NCBI GenBank assembly: GCA_017983465.1
Contig: JAGOBK010000004.1
Location: 282,652-346,651, forward strand
Reading direction: 5' to 3'
DNA: 64,000 nt
DNA from: Crocinitomicaceae bacterium
GTDB lineage: Bacteria > Bacteroidota > Bacteroidia > Flavobacteriales_D > Crocinitomicaceae
Shown: one piece after another, positions 19,064 through 27,496 of the stretch
Position numbering within the stretch: position 1 is the stretch's first letter
Layout of the letters: each line of letters opens with the position of its first letter
Notes under the pieces: generated by a model
What the model was told of the DNA's origin: nothing
The model's database searches: none
What the model saw: only the letters and a program-made list of their open reading frames with translations
Translations under genes and position numbers: made by a program

Positions 19064-20154
19064 TATTTTTGAAAGTATTCGGGACGATTTGTTTCTAAAA
19101 CTTTCAAGTAATTTTTGAGTTGTTGCTCATTAGAAGACTTGAGAATCATCAACATATGTTCTGATTCAACAACGATGTAATCGTTCAATCCATCTAACAA
19201 TACCAATTTGTCTTTAGGTACATTGACCAAACAATTACTTGAATCAAAGGCAAACACATTGTCCCCGATAATCGAATTTGATTCATTATCCTTTGGAAGG
19301 TGTTCTGTTAAACTTCCCCAGGTGCCAAGGTCACTCCAATCGAAATCAGAAAGGACAACAGAAACATTTTTAGCATGTTCCATCACCGCGAAGTCAATGG
19401 AGATATCTTCACATTGATCAAAGGCTTGATATAAGAAGTCTGTTTCTTTGGTCGTTCCATACGCACTTGTGTCCGTCATGAAAATCTCGTGAAGCATAGG
19501 TTGGAATTTGTGCAAAGCATCTAGAATCACATCGGCACGCCAGACAAAAATACCAGCATTCCAATAAAAGTTTTTAGCATCTAAAAATTGCTGTGCAGTT
19601 TCCACATTTGGTTTTTCGCGAAATTGAATTACTTCCGTTGCTTGTCCTTTTTCTACTCCGCTACTTAAATCGAATTCAATGTATCCGTAACCGGTATCGG
19701 GACGACTCGGCTCTATTCCAAGGGTAACCAAGTGTTTTTTATCATTAGCAACAGTAATTGCTGTGGAAATGATTTCTTGAAACCTCGTTTCGTTCACGAT
19801 GAGGTGATCGGAAGGAGAGATGATCAATGTTGCATCTGGATTACTTGCATGAATTTTTGCAGCTGCATAAGCAATACAAGGAGCAGTGTTCTTGCGCATA
19901 GGTTCGCACAAGATTTGCTCAAAACTTAATTCAGGAAGTTGTTCCTTCACCAATTCACGGTACGAAGTATTGGTTAAAATATAGATATGTTCACATGGAA
20001 CAGATTTCAGCATTCGCTCGAAAGTCAAACGTAATAATGATTTACCGATTCCAAGTACGTCGAGGAATTGTTTTGGTTTTTGAGGTGTGGACATTGGCCA
20101 AAAACGACTCCCAACGCCACCTGCCATGATTAGTCCGTAATTATTTGTGCTCAT
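19063..20154 (-). CDS. manC: Mannose-1-phosphate guanylyltransferase
   Basis: Makes GDP-mannose from GTP and mannose-1-phosphate for surface polysaccharide. The 363-residue protein has the nucleotidyltransferase signature GGVGSRFWPMSTPQKPKQFL near residue 12-31. It also shows ENTAPC-like KNTAPCIAYAAA near 87, ISPSDHLI near 110, FREKPNVETA near 174, and NAGIFVWRADVIL near 195. The length indicates the guanylyltransferase domain only, without the phosphomannose isomerase part found in longer ManC proteins. The gene overlaps the upstream SprT-like gene by 14 bases. Confidence 0.92.
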   Translation of the reverse strand: MSTNNYGLIMAGGVGSRFWPMSTPQKPKQFLDVLGIGKSLLRLTFERMLKSVPCEHIYILTNTSYRELVKEQLPELSFEQILCEPMRKNTAPCIAYAAAKIHASNPDATLIISPSDHLIVNETRFQEIISTAITVANDKKHLVTLGIEPSRPDTGYGYIEFDLSSGVEKGQATEVIQFREKPNVETAQQFLDAKNFYWNAGIFVWRADVILDALHKFQPMLHEIFMTDTSAYGTTKETDFLYQAFDQCEDISIDFAVMEHAKNVSVVLSDFDWSDLGTWGSLTEHLPKDNESNSIIGDNVFAFDSSNCLVNVPKDKLVLLDGLNDYIVVESEHMLMILKSSNEQQLKNYLKVLETNRPEYFQK

Positions 20155-20773
20155 ATTTTTCGATTAATTCAACGGTTGCAAGTGCATGAACTAAATAAGG
20201 TTTTCCGGTTTTTAATTCAGTACAAAGATAACGACTTCTGCGCAGTAAGCCTTTCTCGAATGATTTTCCATTCAAATGAAACATGCTTTTGTGCGGAATT
20301 TCTTCTAAAGTAGTCCCGGGGGACTTATCGTAGAGTTTTAACGTTCGACTCAATTGGATGTCGGTACAAGAGGATGCTTTGGTGTTGGTGAAATTTTTCC
20401 AAAGTGCTTTTTCCACATCTGCCGGTAATTCTTTACTCACCAAAATGGGTTCCATCAATCGACGATAGGCTTGTTTCCACTCATTTCCATGTGCTTGAAT
20501 CCGGTGTCCGTGATCACGAAAAGCCTCTAAGTGAGCTAATTCATGAATGGAAGTTACGAGAAATGAGAATTTATTCAAGTCACCATTGACTGTGATTGTC
20601 GGTTTTTCTTCTCCCGCTTTGACGCGAAAGTCACCAAGTTTGGTGCTTCTTCCAGGAACAATTTTAAACTTGACTTTAGCGGATAGAATTAAATCCGTCA
20701 GGTATGCTGTAAATGCTTCCGGAGCGAAACGATTCAGCGTTTCAATAAATTGTTCTCTTTTTGAATTGGACAC
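20141..20773 (-). CDS. SprT-like zinc metalloprotease domain protein
   Basis: The zinc site HELAHLEAF is visible near residues 67-75 and a downstream HGNEWKQAYRRLM, near 89, supplies the expected third His. The C-terminal part is rich in basic residues, with RRSRYLCTELKTGKPYLVH resembling a divergent zinc-ribbon region. SprT/Spartan relatives in eukaryotes cleave DNA-protein crosslinks; the bacterial role is less clear. The start is taken as GTG 20773: a TAACTTTG box lies three bases upstream, and the alternative TTG at 20791 would lie upstream of that box. It leads the manC-dusB run. Confidence 0.85.
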   Translation of the reverse strand: MSNSKREQFIETLNRFAPEAFTAYLTDLILSAKVKFKIVPGRSTKLGDFRVKAGEEKPTITVNGDLNKFSFLVTSIHELAHLEAFRDHGHRIQAHGNEWKQAYRRLMEPILVSKELPADVEKALWKNFTNTKASSCTDIQLSRTLKLYDKSPGTTLEEIPHKSMFHLNGKSFEKGLLRRSRYLCTELKTGKPYLVHALATVELIEKYEHK

Positions 20774-20776
20774 GAA

Positions 20777-20784
20777 CAAAGTTA
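20777..20784 (-). promoter_or_regulatory. Candidate -7 box for the SprT-like gene
   Basis: Minus-strand TAACTTTG, matching TAnnTTTG, three bases before GTG 20773. A CAAA (TTTG on minus) lies 15 bases further upstream at 20800-20803, which is shorter than the usual spacing. The mRNA would be leaderless or nearly so. Confidence 0.5.
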
Positions 20785-20845
20785 AAAACAATATGAAAGC
20801 AAAATCACCTTACACCACCTTGGAAAATATCCTTAACTTAGCTTC

Positions 20846-21589
20846 GTGAAATTATTACAAAATATAGGGAAGTACACGTTGATGTTGACCATGGTTTTTA
20901 CAAGACCAAAGAAATGGAAAATATTCTTTTCGCGTTTAATCAATGAGCTCGAAAACATTGGCATTAGTTCCTTGCCGATCGTTGCATTGATGTCCACCTT
21001 TATTGGCGGTGTTATTGCCTTGCAAACAGCTTCGAGTATGTCCAATCCACTTTTGCCAAAATATACGGTTGGATACATTACCCAATCGAGTACAATTTTA
21101 GAATTTTCCCCAACGATTATTTCCTTGATTCTTGCAGGAAAAGTCGGGTCCAATGTCGCATCCGAAATAGGCACCATGCGCGTTACTGAACAAATAGACG
21201 CTTTAGAAATCATGGGCGTAAATTCCCTGAATCATTTAGTGTTGCCGAAAATCATTGCCGCAATTTTGTTTTTTCCTGTTCTGATTATTTTTTCCATGAC
21301 CTTAAGTATGTTGGGTGGTTGGATGGCTTTGATGATTACCGACTTAACAACAACAGAAACGTATGTGTTAGGATTACGCGCGTTTTTTAATCCATTTCAC
21401 ATCACCTACGCTTTAACAAAAACCGTCGTGTTTGGATTTTTAATTGTTTCCGTTTCTTCGTTCTACGGTTATTATGTAAAAGGTGGATCGATCAATGTCG
21501 GACAAGCATCCACTCAGGCTGTTGTCAGTAGTAGTATTGCTATTTTGGTAGCCAACTTAATTCTCACACAATTATTGTTGTTGTCATGA
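20846..21589 (+). CDS. MlaE-type ABC transporter permease
   Basis: Inner-membrane permease of the MlaE/MkL family, which moves phospholipids or other lipids between inner and outer membrane. Start is GTG 20846. The 247-residue protein has about five hydrophobic segments and the MlaE signature region: STFIGGVIALQTASS near residue 50, then LAGKVGSNVASEIGTMRVTEQIDALEIMG near 97-125. The gene overlaps the ATPase gene by four bases (ATGA at 21586-21589). An MCE-domain substrate-binding partner is not in the window and usually lies next to these genes, so it may be encoded elsewhere. Confidence 0.9.
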   Translation: MKLLQNIGKYTLMLTMVFTRPKKWKIFFSRLINELENIGISSLPIVALMSTFIGGVIALQTASSMSNPLLPKYTVGYITQSSTILEFSPTIISLILAGKVGSNVASEIGTMRVTEQIDALEIMGVNSLNHLVLPKIIAAILFFPVLIIFSMTLSMLGGWMALMITDLTTTETYVLGLRAFFNPFHITYALTKTVVFGFLIVSVSSFYGYYVKGGSINVGQASTQAVVSSSIAILVANLILTQLLLLS

Positions 21590-22353
21590 TTGAGGTGAAA
21601 CATGTCATGAAATCATTTAACGGACAGAAAGTTTTGTCCGATATTAACCATCAATTTGAAACGGGAAAAGTCAATTTGATCATTGGTCAATCCGGACAAG
21701 GAAAATCTGTTTTAGCGAAATGCATTGTTGGTTTATATGAAGTAGATGAAGGACAAATTTTGTTTGACGGAAGAAATTTCACCGATATGGAACGCTTTGA
21801 ACGCAGTCAAATTCGTGAGGAAATTGGCATGTTGTTTCAAGGTGTGGCCTTATTCGATTCCTTAACGGTGGAACAAAACATCATGTTTCCATTGACGATG
21901 TTCACCAATATGACGAAAGGTGAAATGCAAAAACGTGTTGATTTTTGTCTAGATCGTGTCAACTTAACAGGACGTAATAAATTGTTTCCGGCTGAATGTA
22001 GTGGAGGAATGCAAAAACGTATTGGAATTGCACGGGCTATTTCGATGAATCCAAAATATTTGTTTTGTGATGAGCCGAATTCTGGTTTGGACCCGAAAAC
22101 ATCTATCGTTATTGATGGCTTAATCAAAGATATTACCGCTGAATTCAACATGACAACTGTGGTCATTACCCACGATATGAACAGCGTAATAGAAATTGGA
22201 CAAAACATTCTTTTTATTCACCAAGGAAAGAAATGGTGGAGTGGAGATAAAGATTCTATCCTGACAACTGATAATCCTGAAATCCTCAGTTTTGTGTATG
22301 CATCTGAATTTATGAAAGAAATTCGATCCATCATGCAGGAAAAAAGAACATAA
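21586..22353 (+). CDS. MlaF-type ABC transporter ATP-binding protein
   Basis: ATPase for the preceding MlaE-type permease. The 255-residue protein shows Walker A GQSGQGKSV near residue 36, a Q-loop FQGVALF near 84, the signature SGGMQKRIGIARAI near 138, Walker B YLFCDEPNSGLDP near 160, and the switch His in VVITHD near 190. It is translationally coupled to the permease by a four-base overlap. The next gene is tRNA-Leu, which appears to have its own promoter. Confidence 0.92.
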   Translation: MIEVKHVMKSFNGQKVLSDINHQFETGKVNLIIGQSGQGKSVLAKCIVGLYEVDEGQILFDGRNFTDMERFERSQIREEIGMLFQGVALFDSLTVEQNIMFPLTMFTNMTKGEMQKRVDFCLDRVNLTGRNKLFPAECSGGMQKRIGIARAISMNPKYLFCDEPNSGLDPKTSIVIDGLIKDITAEFNMTTVVITHDMNSVIEIGQNILFIHQGKKWWSGDKDSILTTDNPEILSFVYASEFMKEIRSIMQEKRT

Positions 22354-22389
22354 TTTTCCTTTGATACTTTCATTTTAGAAAATTAACTT

Positions 22390-22397
22390 TATCTTTG
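22390..22397 (+). promoter_or_regulatory. Candidate -7 box for tRNA-Leu
   Basis: TATCTTTG matches TAnnTTTG exactly and lies 64 bases before the tRNA. The nearest TTTG upstream (22360-22363) is 26 bases away, longer than ideal, so only the -7 box is firm. Confidence 0.5.
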
Positions 22398-22461
22398 CAA
22401 CCCAACAAGAAAGAAATTTCGAATGGGCGCGGGTAAACGATCCCGATGTTTTATTAGAATT

Positions 22462-22543
22462 GCGGATGTGGTGAAATTGGTAGACACGCCAGACTTAGGA
22501 TCTGGTGCCGAGAGGTATGCGGGTTCGAGTCCCTCCATCCGCA
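22462..22543 (+). tRNA. tRNA-Leu (anticodon TAG)
   Basis: The acceptor arms GCGGATG (22462-22468) and CATCCGC (22536-22542) pair perfectly. The anticodon stem-loop is CAGA-CTTAGGA-TCTG, giving anticodon TAG for CUN leucine codons. The variable arm is long, as expected for a type II tRNA, and the T-arm contains GGTTCGAGTCC. CCA is not encoded. A terminator-like hairpin follows immediately. Confidence 0.95.
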
Positions 22544-22545
22544 CA

Positions 22546-22578
22546 AAAGGTCTCGTTGGTAACGAGGCCTTTTTTTTT
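22546..22578 (+). terminator. Terminator after tRNA-Leu
   Basis: AAAGGTCTCGTT-GGT-AACGAGGCCTTT with one G-T pair, followed by a run of T. It lies two bases after the tRNA and just ahead of tig. Confidence 0.75.
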
Positions 22579-22606
22579 AACATAAATTGATAAAAAACAC
22601 AACAAA

Positions 22607-23959
22607 ATGAACATTACTCGTCAAGAAGTAGATGCACAGAATGCTGTACTTAAAGTGAACATTGCTCCGGCTGATTACCAAGGAAAAGTGAAAGCTTCTT
22701 TGGAGAAATATAGAAAAACAGCGAAAATCCCAGGATTTCGCCCAGGAAATATTCCAATGGCACTTATCCAAAAGCAAGTTGGAAAGTCTGTTTTGGCCGA
22801 AGAGTTAAATAAATTGACGAACGATGCTTTGTACCGCTACATCTCTGAGGAGAAATTGGAAATTCTTGGAAATCCAATCCCGAAGGAAGATCAAGGAATG
22901 ACAGGAAGCTTCGATCAACCAGAAAATTTTGAATTTTCATTTGAAATTGGGTACAGTCCAGCTTTTGAATTGCCAATTAATGCGAAATCAAAATTCGATT
23001 ACGCAACAGTTAAAATCGATAAAGACTTAATCAATAAACAAGTAGAAGATTTACGTCGCCGTTACGGTAAATTGGTTTCTTCTGATGCTGTAGGTGACAA
23101 GGATATGGTCATGGGTAAATTCGAGGAAAAAGATGCGGATGGATCTGTTAAAGCAGATGGAATCAGTCACTCATCAACAATTTCCATGGAATTCCTTGAG
23201 AATAAAGCAGGAATCAAAGCATTGAAAGGAAAGAAAGTAAATGAAGTCATTGACTTAGATCCTAAGAATGTTTCCAAAGACGATAAAGATTGTGCAGCGT
23301 TGTTGGGAATTACCGAAGAACAAGTTGCTGGACTAACATCAAACTTTCAATTCACCATTGCGGATGTGAAACGCATGGAAATGGCGGATTTAAATGAAGA
23401 ACTATACACGAAGTTATTCGCTGAAGAAGTGAAAACTGAGGAAGAGCTTCATGCGCGTATCTCTACAGATTTAGCACGCATGTTTGCTGAGGACACTGAT
23501 CGTATCTTTACACGTAACGTATACAATCATTTGGTGAACGAAACAAAAATGACGTTGCCAGAAGCATTTTTGAAAAGATGGATTCGCGTTTCTTCAGAGA
23601 AACCAGTAACAGAGGAAGATATCGATGCAGAATTTGATGCATATTTGAAATCATTGAAATGGCAATTAATTCAAACTCGTATTTTCAAGGACAACAACAT
23701 TCAGTTGACAAACCAAGAAGTGATGGATTTCACTAAAAGTTTGTTAGTTGGAAACTATGCACAATACGGACTTCCAGCTCCTGACGATCAAGAATTGACA
23801 GAAACAGCGGCGCGTTTGTTGCAAAATAAGGATCAGGTAAATGGTATTTATGACCGTTTGGCTGAGCAAAAATTAACGGATTTCTTCAAGACAGCAGTAA
23901 ACTTGGTGAAAAAAGAAGTGAAATACGATGACTTCATTAAATTGGCATCTGCACAATAA
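22607..23959 (+). CDS. tig: Trigger factor, ribosome-associated chaperone and prolyl isomerase
   Basis: Trigger factor binds the ribosome exit and helps nascent chains fold. The 450-residue protein has the N-terminal ribosome-binding domain with the signature region KTAKIPGFRPGNIP near residues 37-50 (family GFRxGKxP; here the Lys is Asn). The middle region near 160-240 corresponds to the FKBP domain, but the usual FKBP active-site pattern is poorly preserved. The last 200 residues are helical and end DDFIKLAS. A terminator follows. The divergent middle domain is normal for Bacteroidota homologues. Confidence 0.9.
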   Translation: MNITRQEVDAQNAVLKVNIAPADYQGKVKASLEKYRKTAKIPGFRPGNIPMALIQKQVGKSVLAEELNKLTNDALYRYISEEKLEILGNPIPKEDQGMTGSFDQPENFEFSFEIGYSPAFELPINAKSKFDYATVKIDKDLINKQVEDLRRRYGKLVSSDAVGDKDMVMGKFEEKDADGSVKADGISHSSTISMEFLENKAGIKALKGKKVNEVIDLDPKNVSKDDKDCAALLGITEEQVAGLTSNFQFTIADVKRMEMADLNEELYTKLFAEEVKTEEELHARISTDLARMFAEDTDRIFTRNVYNHLVNETKMTLPEAFLKRWIRVSSEKPVTEEDIDAEFDAYLKSLKWQLIQTRIFKDNNIQLTNQEVMDFTKSLLVGNYAQYGLPAPDDQELTETAARLLQNKDQVNGIYDRLAEQKLTDFFKTAVNLVKKEVKYDDFIKLASAQ

Positions 23960-23982
23960 ATGTTGTTTTAGTTATAGATTTA

Positions 23983-24014
23983 AAAGGGTTGAACAAATGT
24001 TCAGCCCTTTTTTA
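23983..24014 (+). terminator. Terminator after tig
   Basis: AAAGGGTTGAAC-AAAT-GTTCAGCCCTTT hairpin followed by T residues. It lies at the convergent junction with oxyR and may act weakly in the other direction too. Confidence 0.75.
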
Positions 24015-24935
24015 TTTCCAGTCTAAGACTTGAAGTTGCTTCAGTTTCGTCGACTGTGCGTAAGTGAATTGTATGCTTCGAACAAGTGCTTCAATGCCTT
24101 GCATCTTACCTGTTCTATTGGAACTTAATGCAATGATTTCGCGTGCCGGTAATGCATTTAAATCACGAATGGTCTTGATACCGCGCTTTTGAATTTCCGT
24201 CAATGGAAAATTACTTGGAATCAAGGTGTAGCCACCATGTCTATCTACCATTTCCATGATGAGCGGTAGGTTTCCACCTTCATAATTCCATTCGTTTTCA
24301 TCCACGGTTTTTTTCAGTTGGCAAAAATGAACCATTTGTGTCCGCAAGCAATTCCCTTGATTTAATAGCCAAGGATGCATTTCTTGTAAATCAGACATAT
24401 TTATAGATTCTTCCTGTACATTTGGTGCGTAAATGTAAATCTCCTCTTGGTAAAGCGGAATGGTACGCAATCTGGCATCCATATGTGGACCAGCAATAAT
24501 ACCTAAGTCGAGTTCCTTTCGTTCCATCGCTTCTAGAACATCTACGGTCTTCAGTTCGTGAATGCTTAGTTTTAAATCGCTAAAAGAAGACTGCCACTCA
24601 CCAAAAAGTTGAGGAATCAGGTAGCTCGCAACAGTCGGAATGATGCCTAAACGAATTTCTTCTTTTACCTTTCCTTTCAGTTGATCAGATAAATACTTTA
24701 TTTTTTCTGTTTCACTCAAAATTTCACGTAGAATCGGTAATAAACTATTTCCAGCTGGAGTCAATTGAAGCGGATTGGAGTCCCTGTCAAATACCAAGTA
24801 TCCCAATTGTTCTTCTGCCTTTTTGATTTGCATGGAAAGTGTAGGCTGCGTGACAAAACAGCGTTCACTCGCTCGTTGGAATTGTTGTTCCTCGCTCAGG
24901 ACAACAATATACTGCATTTGTTGAATGGATATCAT
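24012..24935 (-). CDS. oxyR: LysR-family peroxide sensor OxyR
   Basis: Transcription activator responding to hydrogen peroxide. Start ATG 24935 (MISIQQMQYIVVL) fits the LysR N-terminal helix-turn-helix; an upstream in-frame start at 25010 would add an unlikely hydrophobic extension. The HTH contains ASERCFVTQPTLSMQIKKAEEQLG near residues 23-46. The key evidence is GNCLRTQMVHFC near residue 200: two Cys separated by eight residues, as in E. coli OxyR C199/C208, which form the redox disulfide. The gene is divergent from the AhpC-type peroxiredoxin, its expected target, across a 188-base gap holding two TAACTTTG boxes. Confidence 0.92.
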   Translation of the reverse strand: MISIQQMQYIVVLSEEQQFQRASERCFVTQPTLSMQIKKAEEQLGYLVFDRDSNPLQLTPAGNSLLPILREILSETEKIKYLSDQLKGKVKEEIRLGIIPTVASYLIPQLFGEWQSSFSDLKLSIHELKTVDVLEAMERKELDLGIIAGPHMDARLRTIPLYQEEIYIYAPNVQEESINMSDLQEMHPWLLNQGNCLRTQMVHFCQLKKTVDENEWNYEGGNLPLIMEMVDRHGGYTLIPSNFPLTEIQKRGIKTIRDLNALPAREIIALSSNRTGKMQGIEALVRSIQFTYAQSTKLKQLQVLDWK

Positions 24936-24994
24936 ATAAATAAAATCTATGCAAATATAAAAAGTATTGAATATATTAATGATTTTTCTGTTCG

Positions 24995-25002
24995 TAACTT
25001 TG
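24995..25002 (+). promoter_or_regulatory. Upstream TAACTTTG box in the oxyR-ahpC gap
   Basis: An exact TAnnTTTG match on the plus strand, 121 bases before ahpC. No TTTG is found at -33 spacing. It could be one of two start sites for the peroxiredoxin operon. Confidence 0.4.
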
Positions 25003-25083
25003 TCCTGCAAGAAAAGCTAAAGAAAATGTGATTGGAGGCATTTTTTAACACCTTGATGTAACCGCGATCAAACCTTTTAGCTT

Positions 25084-25091
25084 TAACTTTG
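25084..25091 (+). promoter_or_regulatory. Proximal -7 box for the ahpC operon
   Basis: TAACTTTG, matching TAnnTTTG, 32 bases before the ATG at 25124. The poor -33 region is what one expects for a promoter that needs an activator, here probably OxyR. Confidence 0.5.
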
Positions 25092-25123
25092 TAGTATCAA
25101 TAGTAACTAATTAAATTAATTAT

Positions 25124-25744
25124 ATGTCAACATTTGTAGGAAAGCAATTTCCAGACGTAACTGTCAAAGCAATCGATGAAATGGGTGATGCATTTCAAAT
25201 TAATGTCCTTCAACAAGCAATCGACAACAAGAAAAAAGTTGTTTTATTTTGGTATCCAAAAGATTTCACATTTGTTTGTCCAACAGAAATTCATGCGTTT
25301 CAAGAAGCTGCTGCGGAGTTTGCGAAAAGAAATACAATCGTGATTGGTGCATCTTGTGATACTGCTGAAGTTCATTTTGCTTGGTTGAACACAGCAAAAG
25401 ACAATGGTGGAATCGAAGGTGTGAAGTTTCCAATCATCGCTGATTCAACACGTAACTTGGCTATGGAATTAGGTATTTTGGATTATGACATGTTCGACGA
25501 AGATTCAGTAGGTGATAACGTACCTTACCGTGCTACTTATTTGTTAGACGAAACAGGAATGGTATTTCACGAATCAATCAATCACTTCCCTGTTGGACGT
25601 AATGTTCAAGAGTACATTCGTTTAATCGATGCATTCACGCATGTTCAACAACATGGTGAGGTTTGTCCAGCAAACTGGGAAGAAGGAAAAGATGCAATGA
25701 ATGCAACACGCAATGGCGTTGCTGATTACTTAAGCAAACACTAA
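25124..25744 (+). CDS. ahpC: AhpC/Prx1-type 2-Cys peroxiredoxin
   Basis: Reduces hydrogen peroxide and organic peroxides. The 206-residue protein has the peroxidatic Cys in FTFVCPTEIHAF near residue 50 and the resolving Cys in HGEVCPANW near residue 180, so it is a typical 2-Cys enzyme. FPIIADSTRNLAMELGI near 107 and ATYLLDETGMVFH near 140 are also family-like. It is divergent from oxyR and is followed six bases later by a thioredoxin-like gene that may supply electrons. No AhpF is nearby. Confidence 0.92.
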   Translation: MSTFVGKQFPDVTVKAIDEMGDAFQINVLQQAIDNKKKVVLFWYPKDFTFVCPTEIHAFQEAAAEFAKRNTIVIGASCDTAEVHFAWLNTAKDNGGIEGVKFPIIADSTRNLAMELGILDYDMFDEDSVGDNVPYRATYLLDETGMVFHESINHFPVGRNVQEYIRLIDAFTHVQQHGEVCPANWEEGKDAMNATRNGVADYLSKH

Positions 25745-25750
25745 GAAATC

Positions 25751-26065
25751 GTGTTTACGGAATTAACAGAAGATCATTTGGATCAACTTTTGGCGAGCAA
25801 CGCAAAAGTAATGGTTCAATATGGCGCGACATGGTGTGGGAATTGCAAAATCACCAAACCGAAATTCAAACGCATGGCGGAGGAAAATGAAGGCATTGAG
25901 TTTTACTACATCGATGCAGAAAAACTTCCGAATTCTCGTCAATTTGCGAATGTAAGCAACTTGCCAACTTTTGCTGGGTTCGTGAACGGAGCTCTTGTGA
26001 AAGAAGCGCAAGGAAATAAAATAGAAACCATTCAAGAAGTATTAAATGCGGTTACCAGTCATTAA
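25751..26065 (+). CDS. Thioredoxin-family protein
   Basis: 104-residue single thioredoxin domain starting at GTG 25751. The active site reads ATWCGNCKITKP near residues 26-37, CGNC instead of the classical CGPC. The cis-Pro is in SNLPTFAGF near residue 75. Without a signal peptide it should be cytoplasmic. Its position six bases after ahpC suggests that it reduces the peroxiredoxin. Its end overlaps the next gene by 20 bases. Confidence 0.88.
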   Translation: MFTELTEDHLDQLLASNAKVMVQYGATWCGNCKITKPKFKRMAEENEGIEFYYIDAEKLPNSRQFANVSNLPTFAGFVNGALVKEAQGNKIETIQEVLNAVTSH

Positions 26066-26300
26066 ACACATCGTCGAATTCATTGAGAATAATGATGAAG
26101 ACTACGTTATTGAAACCATGGAAACACTCGAGAATTTAATCGAGGCTCCAGGAATCAAGGACGAAGAATTAGATGTAATCGGCGAATTATTGTCGAATTA
26201 TTCTGGCGCATTAGAAGTGCATAAAGATATTCAAACCGGAACCGCGAAAAGAGATGCTTTAAATGCATTTATGAAGCGTGTTACTGGTTCGATAGACTAA
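26046..26300 (+). CDS. Small DUF6952-like protein in the peroxiredoxin operon
   Basis: 84-residue acidic, helical protein beginning MRLPVIKHIVEFIEN and ending LNAFMKRVTG. It has no Cys and no signal peptide. I recognise it only as a small conserved Bacteroidota protein that sits behind ahpC and thioredoxin genes (DUF6952 is my best guess at the family name). Its 20-base overlap with the thioredoxin gene indicates coupled translation and a likely role in the same peroxide response. A terminator follows within 25 bases. Confidence 0.8.
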   Translation: MRLPVIKHIVEFIENNDEDYVIETMETLENLIEAPGIKDEELDVIGELLSNYSGALEVHKDIQTGTAKRDALNAFMKRVTGSID

Positions 26301-26320
26301 ACTTGAATCACAATGTATGT

Positions 26321-26351
26321 AAAAGCCAACGAATATTCGTTGGCTTTTTTT
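26321..26351 (+). terminator. Terminator of the ahpC operon
   Basis: AAAAGCCAACGAA-TA-TTCGTTGGCTTTT with a following T-run. A strong intrinsic terminator separating the redox operon from prfA. Confidence 0.85.
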
Positions 26352-26381
26352 TGTTTCATAAGCAAGGATTGACCCCAATGC

Positions 26382-26412
26382 TTTGCTTTCGCAGATGTTC
26401 TTCTTATCTTTG
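26382..26412 (+). promoter_or_regulatory. Promoter of prfA predicted to give a leaderless transcript
   Basis: TTTG at 26382-26385 and TATCTTTG at 26405-26412 are separated by 19 bases, an ideal Bacteroidota promoter. Only four bases lie between the -7 box and the prfA ATG at 26417, so transcription would start at or next to the start codon. Confidence 0.75.
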
Positions 26413-26416
26413 CTTC

Positions 26417-27496
26417 ATGTCAGATTTACTATCGAAATTAGAAGCGATTCACTACCGTTTTGTAGAAGTGGGAACCATGATCACCGATCCTGATATCATT
26501 TCGGATATGGAACGTTACGTGAAACTCAATAAAGAATACCGTGATTTAGAATCATTAGACGAAATGTACAAAGCGTACAAAAATGTCTTGGAAAATTTAA
26601 GTAGCTCAAAAGCCATGTTGGAGGTCGAAACAGATCCTGAAATGCGCGAAATGGCGAAGATGGAAATTGATGAATTGGAAAATAAGCGTCCTATTATGGA
26701 TGAAGAAATCAAAATGATGTTGATTCCAAAAGATCCGGAGGACGATAAAAATGCCATCATCGAACTTCGTGCTGGAACAGGTGGTGATGAGGCGTGTATT
26801 TTTGTCGAAGATATTTTCAGAATGTACACCATGTACTTTAAAGAAATGGGTTGGCAATACGAAGTGATCAACTCATCCGAAGGAACGGTCAAAGGATACA
26901 AAGAGATTTCTATCGATGTCGCTGGTGCTGGAATCTACGGAATGCTGAAGTTTGAGTCTGGCGTTCACCGCGTTCAACGTGTTCCTGAAACAGAATCACA
27001 AGGACGCGTACATACCTCTGCGATTACTGTTGCCGTATTACCAGAAGCAGAAGAGGTAGATTTCAACTTGGACATGAACGATGTACGTAAAGACACCTTC
27101 CGAGCATCTGGAGCAGGTGGACAGCACATTAACAAAACAGAGTCTGCGATCCGTTTGACACACATTCCAACCGGAGTGGTGGTTGAATGTCAAGATGGAC
27201 GTTCACAACATAAAAACTTAGAAAAAGCGATATCGGTACTTCGTTCACGTTTGTATCAAGCAGAATTAGATCGTGTTCACAACGAGCGAGCGGCTCAACG
27301 TAAAACACTTGTTTCTACAGGGGATCGATCTGCTAAAATTCGCACCTATAACTATCCACAAGGAAGAATTACGGATCACCGTATCAATAAAACGATGTAC
27401 AACCTCAGTTCATTTATGAACGGTGATGTTCAAGAAATGATTGACGCTTTGAAAATGGCGGAAAATGCAGAAAAACTGAAAGGACAAGCGCTATGA
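26417..27496 (+). CDS. prfA: Peptide chain release factor 1
   Basis: RF1 terminates translation at UAA and UAG. The start ATG 26417 gives [14 protein letters not shown], the normal N-terminus; the frame is open further upstream but crosses the terminator and promoter. The 359-residue protein has the catalytic GGQ in [19 protein letters not shown] near residue 230. The stop-codon recognition region is near residue 180 ([20 protein letters not shown]). The RF1-type ending lacks a frameshift site, as expected for prfA. Its stop overlaps pyrF by four bases. Confidence 0.95.
   Translation: MSDLLSKLEAIHYRFVEVGTMITDPDIISDMERYVKLNKEYRDLESLDEMYKAYKNVLENLSSSKAMLEVETDPEMREMAKMEIDELENKRPIMDEEIKMMLIPKDPEDDKNAIIELRAGTGGDEACIFVEDIFRMYTMYFKEMGWQYEVINSSEGTVKGYKEISIDVAGAGIYGMLKFESGVHRVQRVPETESQGRVHTSAITVAVLPEAEEVDFNLDMNDVRKDTFRASGAGGQHINKTESAIRLTHIPTGVVVECQDGRSQHKNLEKAISVLRSRLYQAELDRVHNERAAQRKTLVSTGDRSAKIRTYNYPQGRITDHRINKTMYNLSSFMNGDVQEMIDALKMAENAEKLKGQAL

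Noticed and set aside
26303..26416. N-terminal extension of prfA
   Set aside because: The frame is open, but it crosses a strong terminator and the prfA promoter, and RF1 normally starts at MSDLL.
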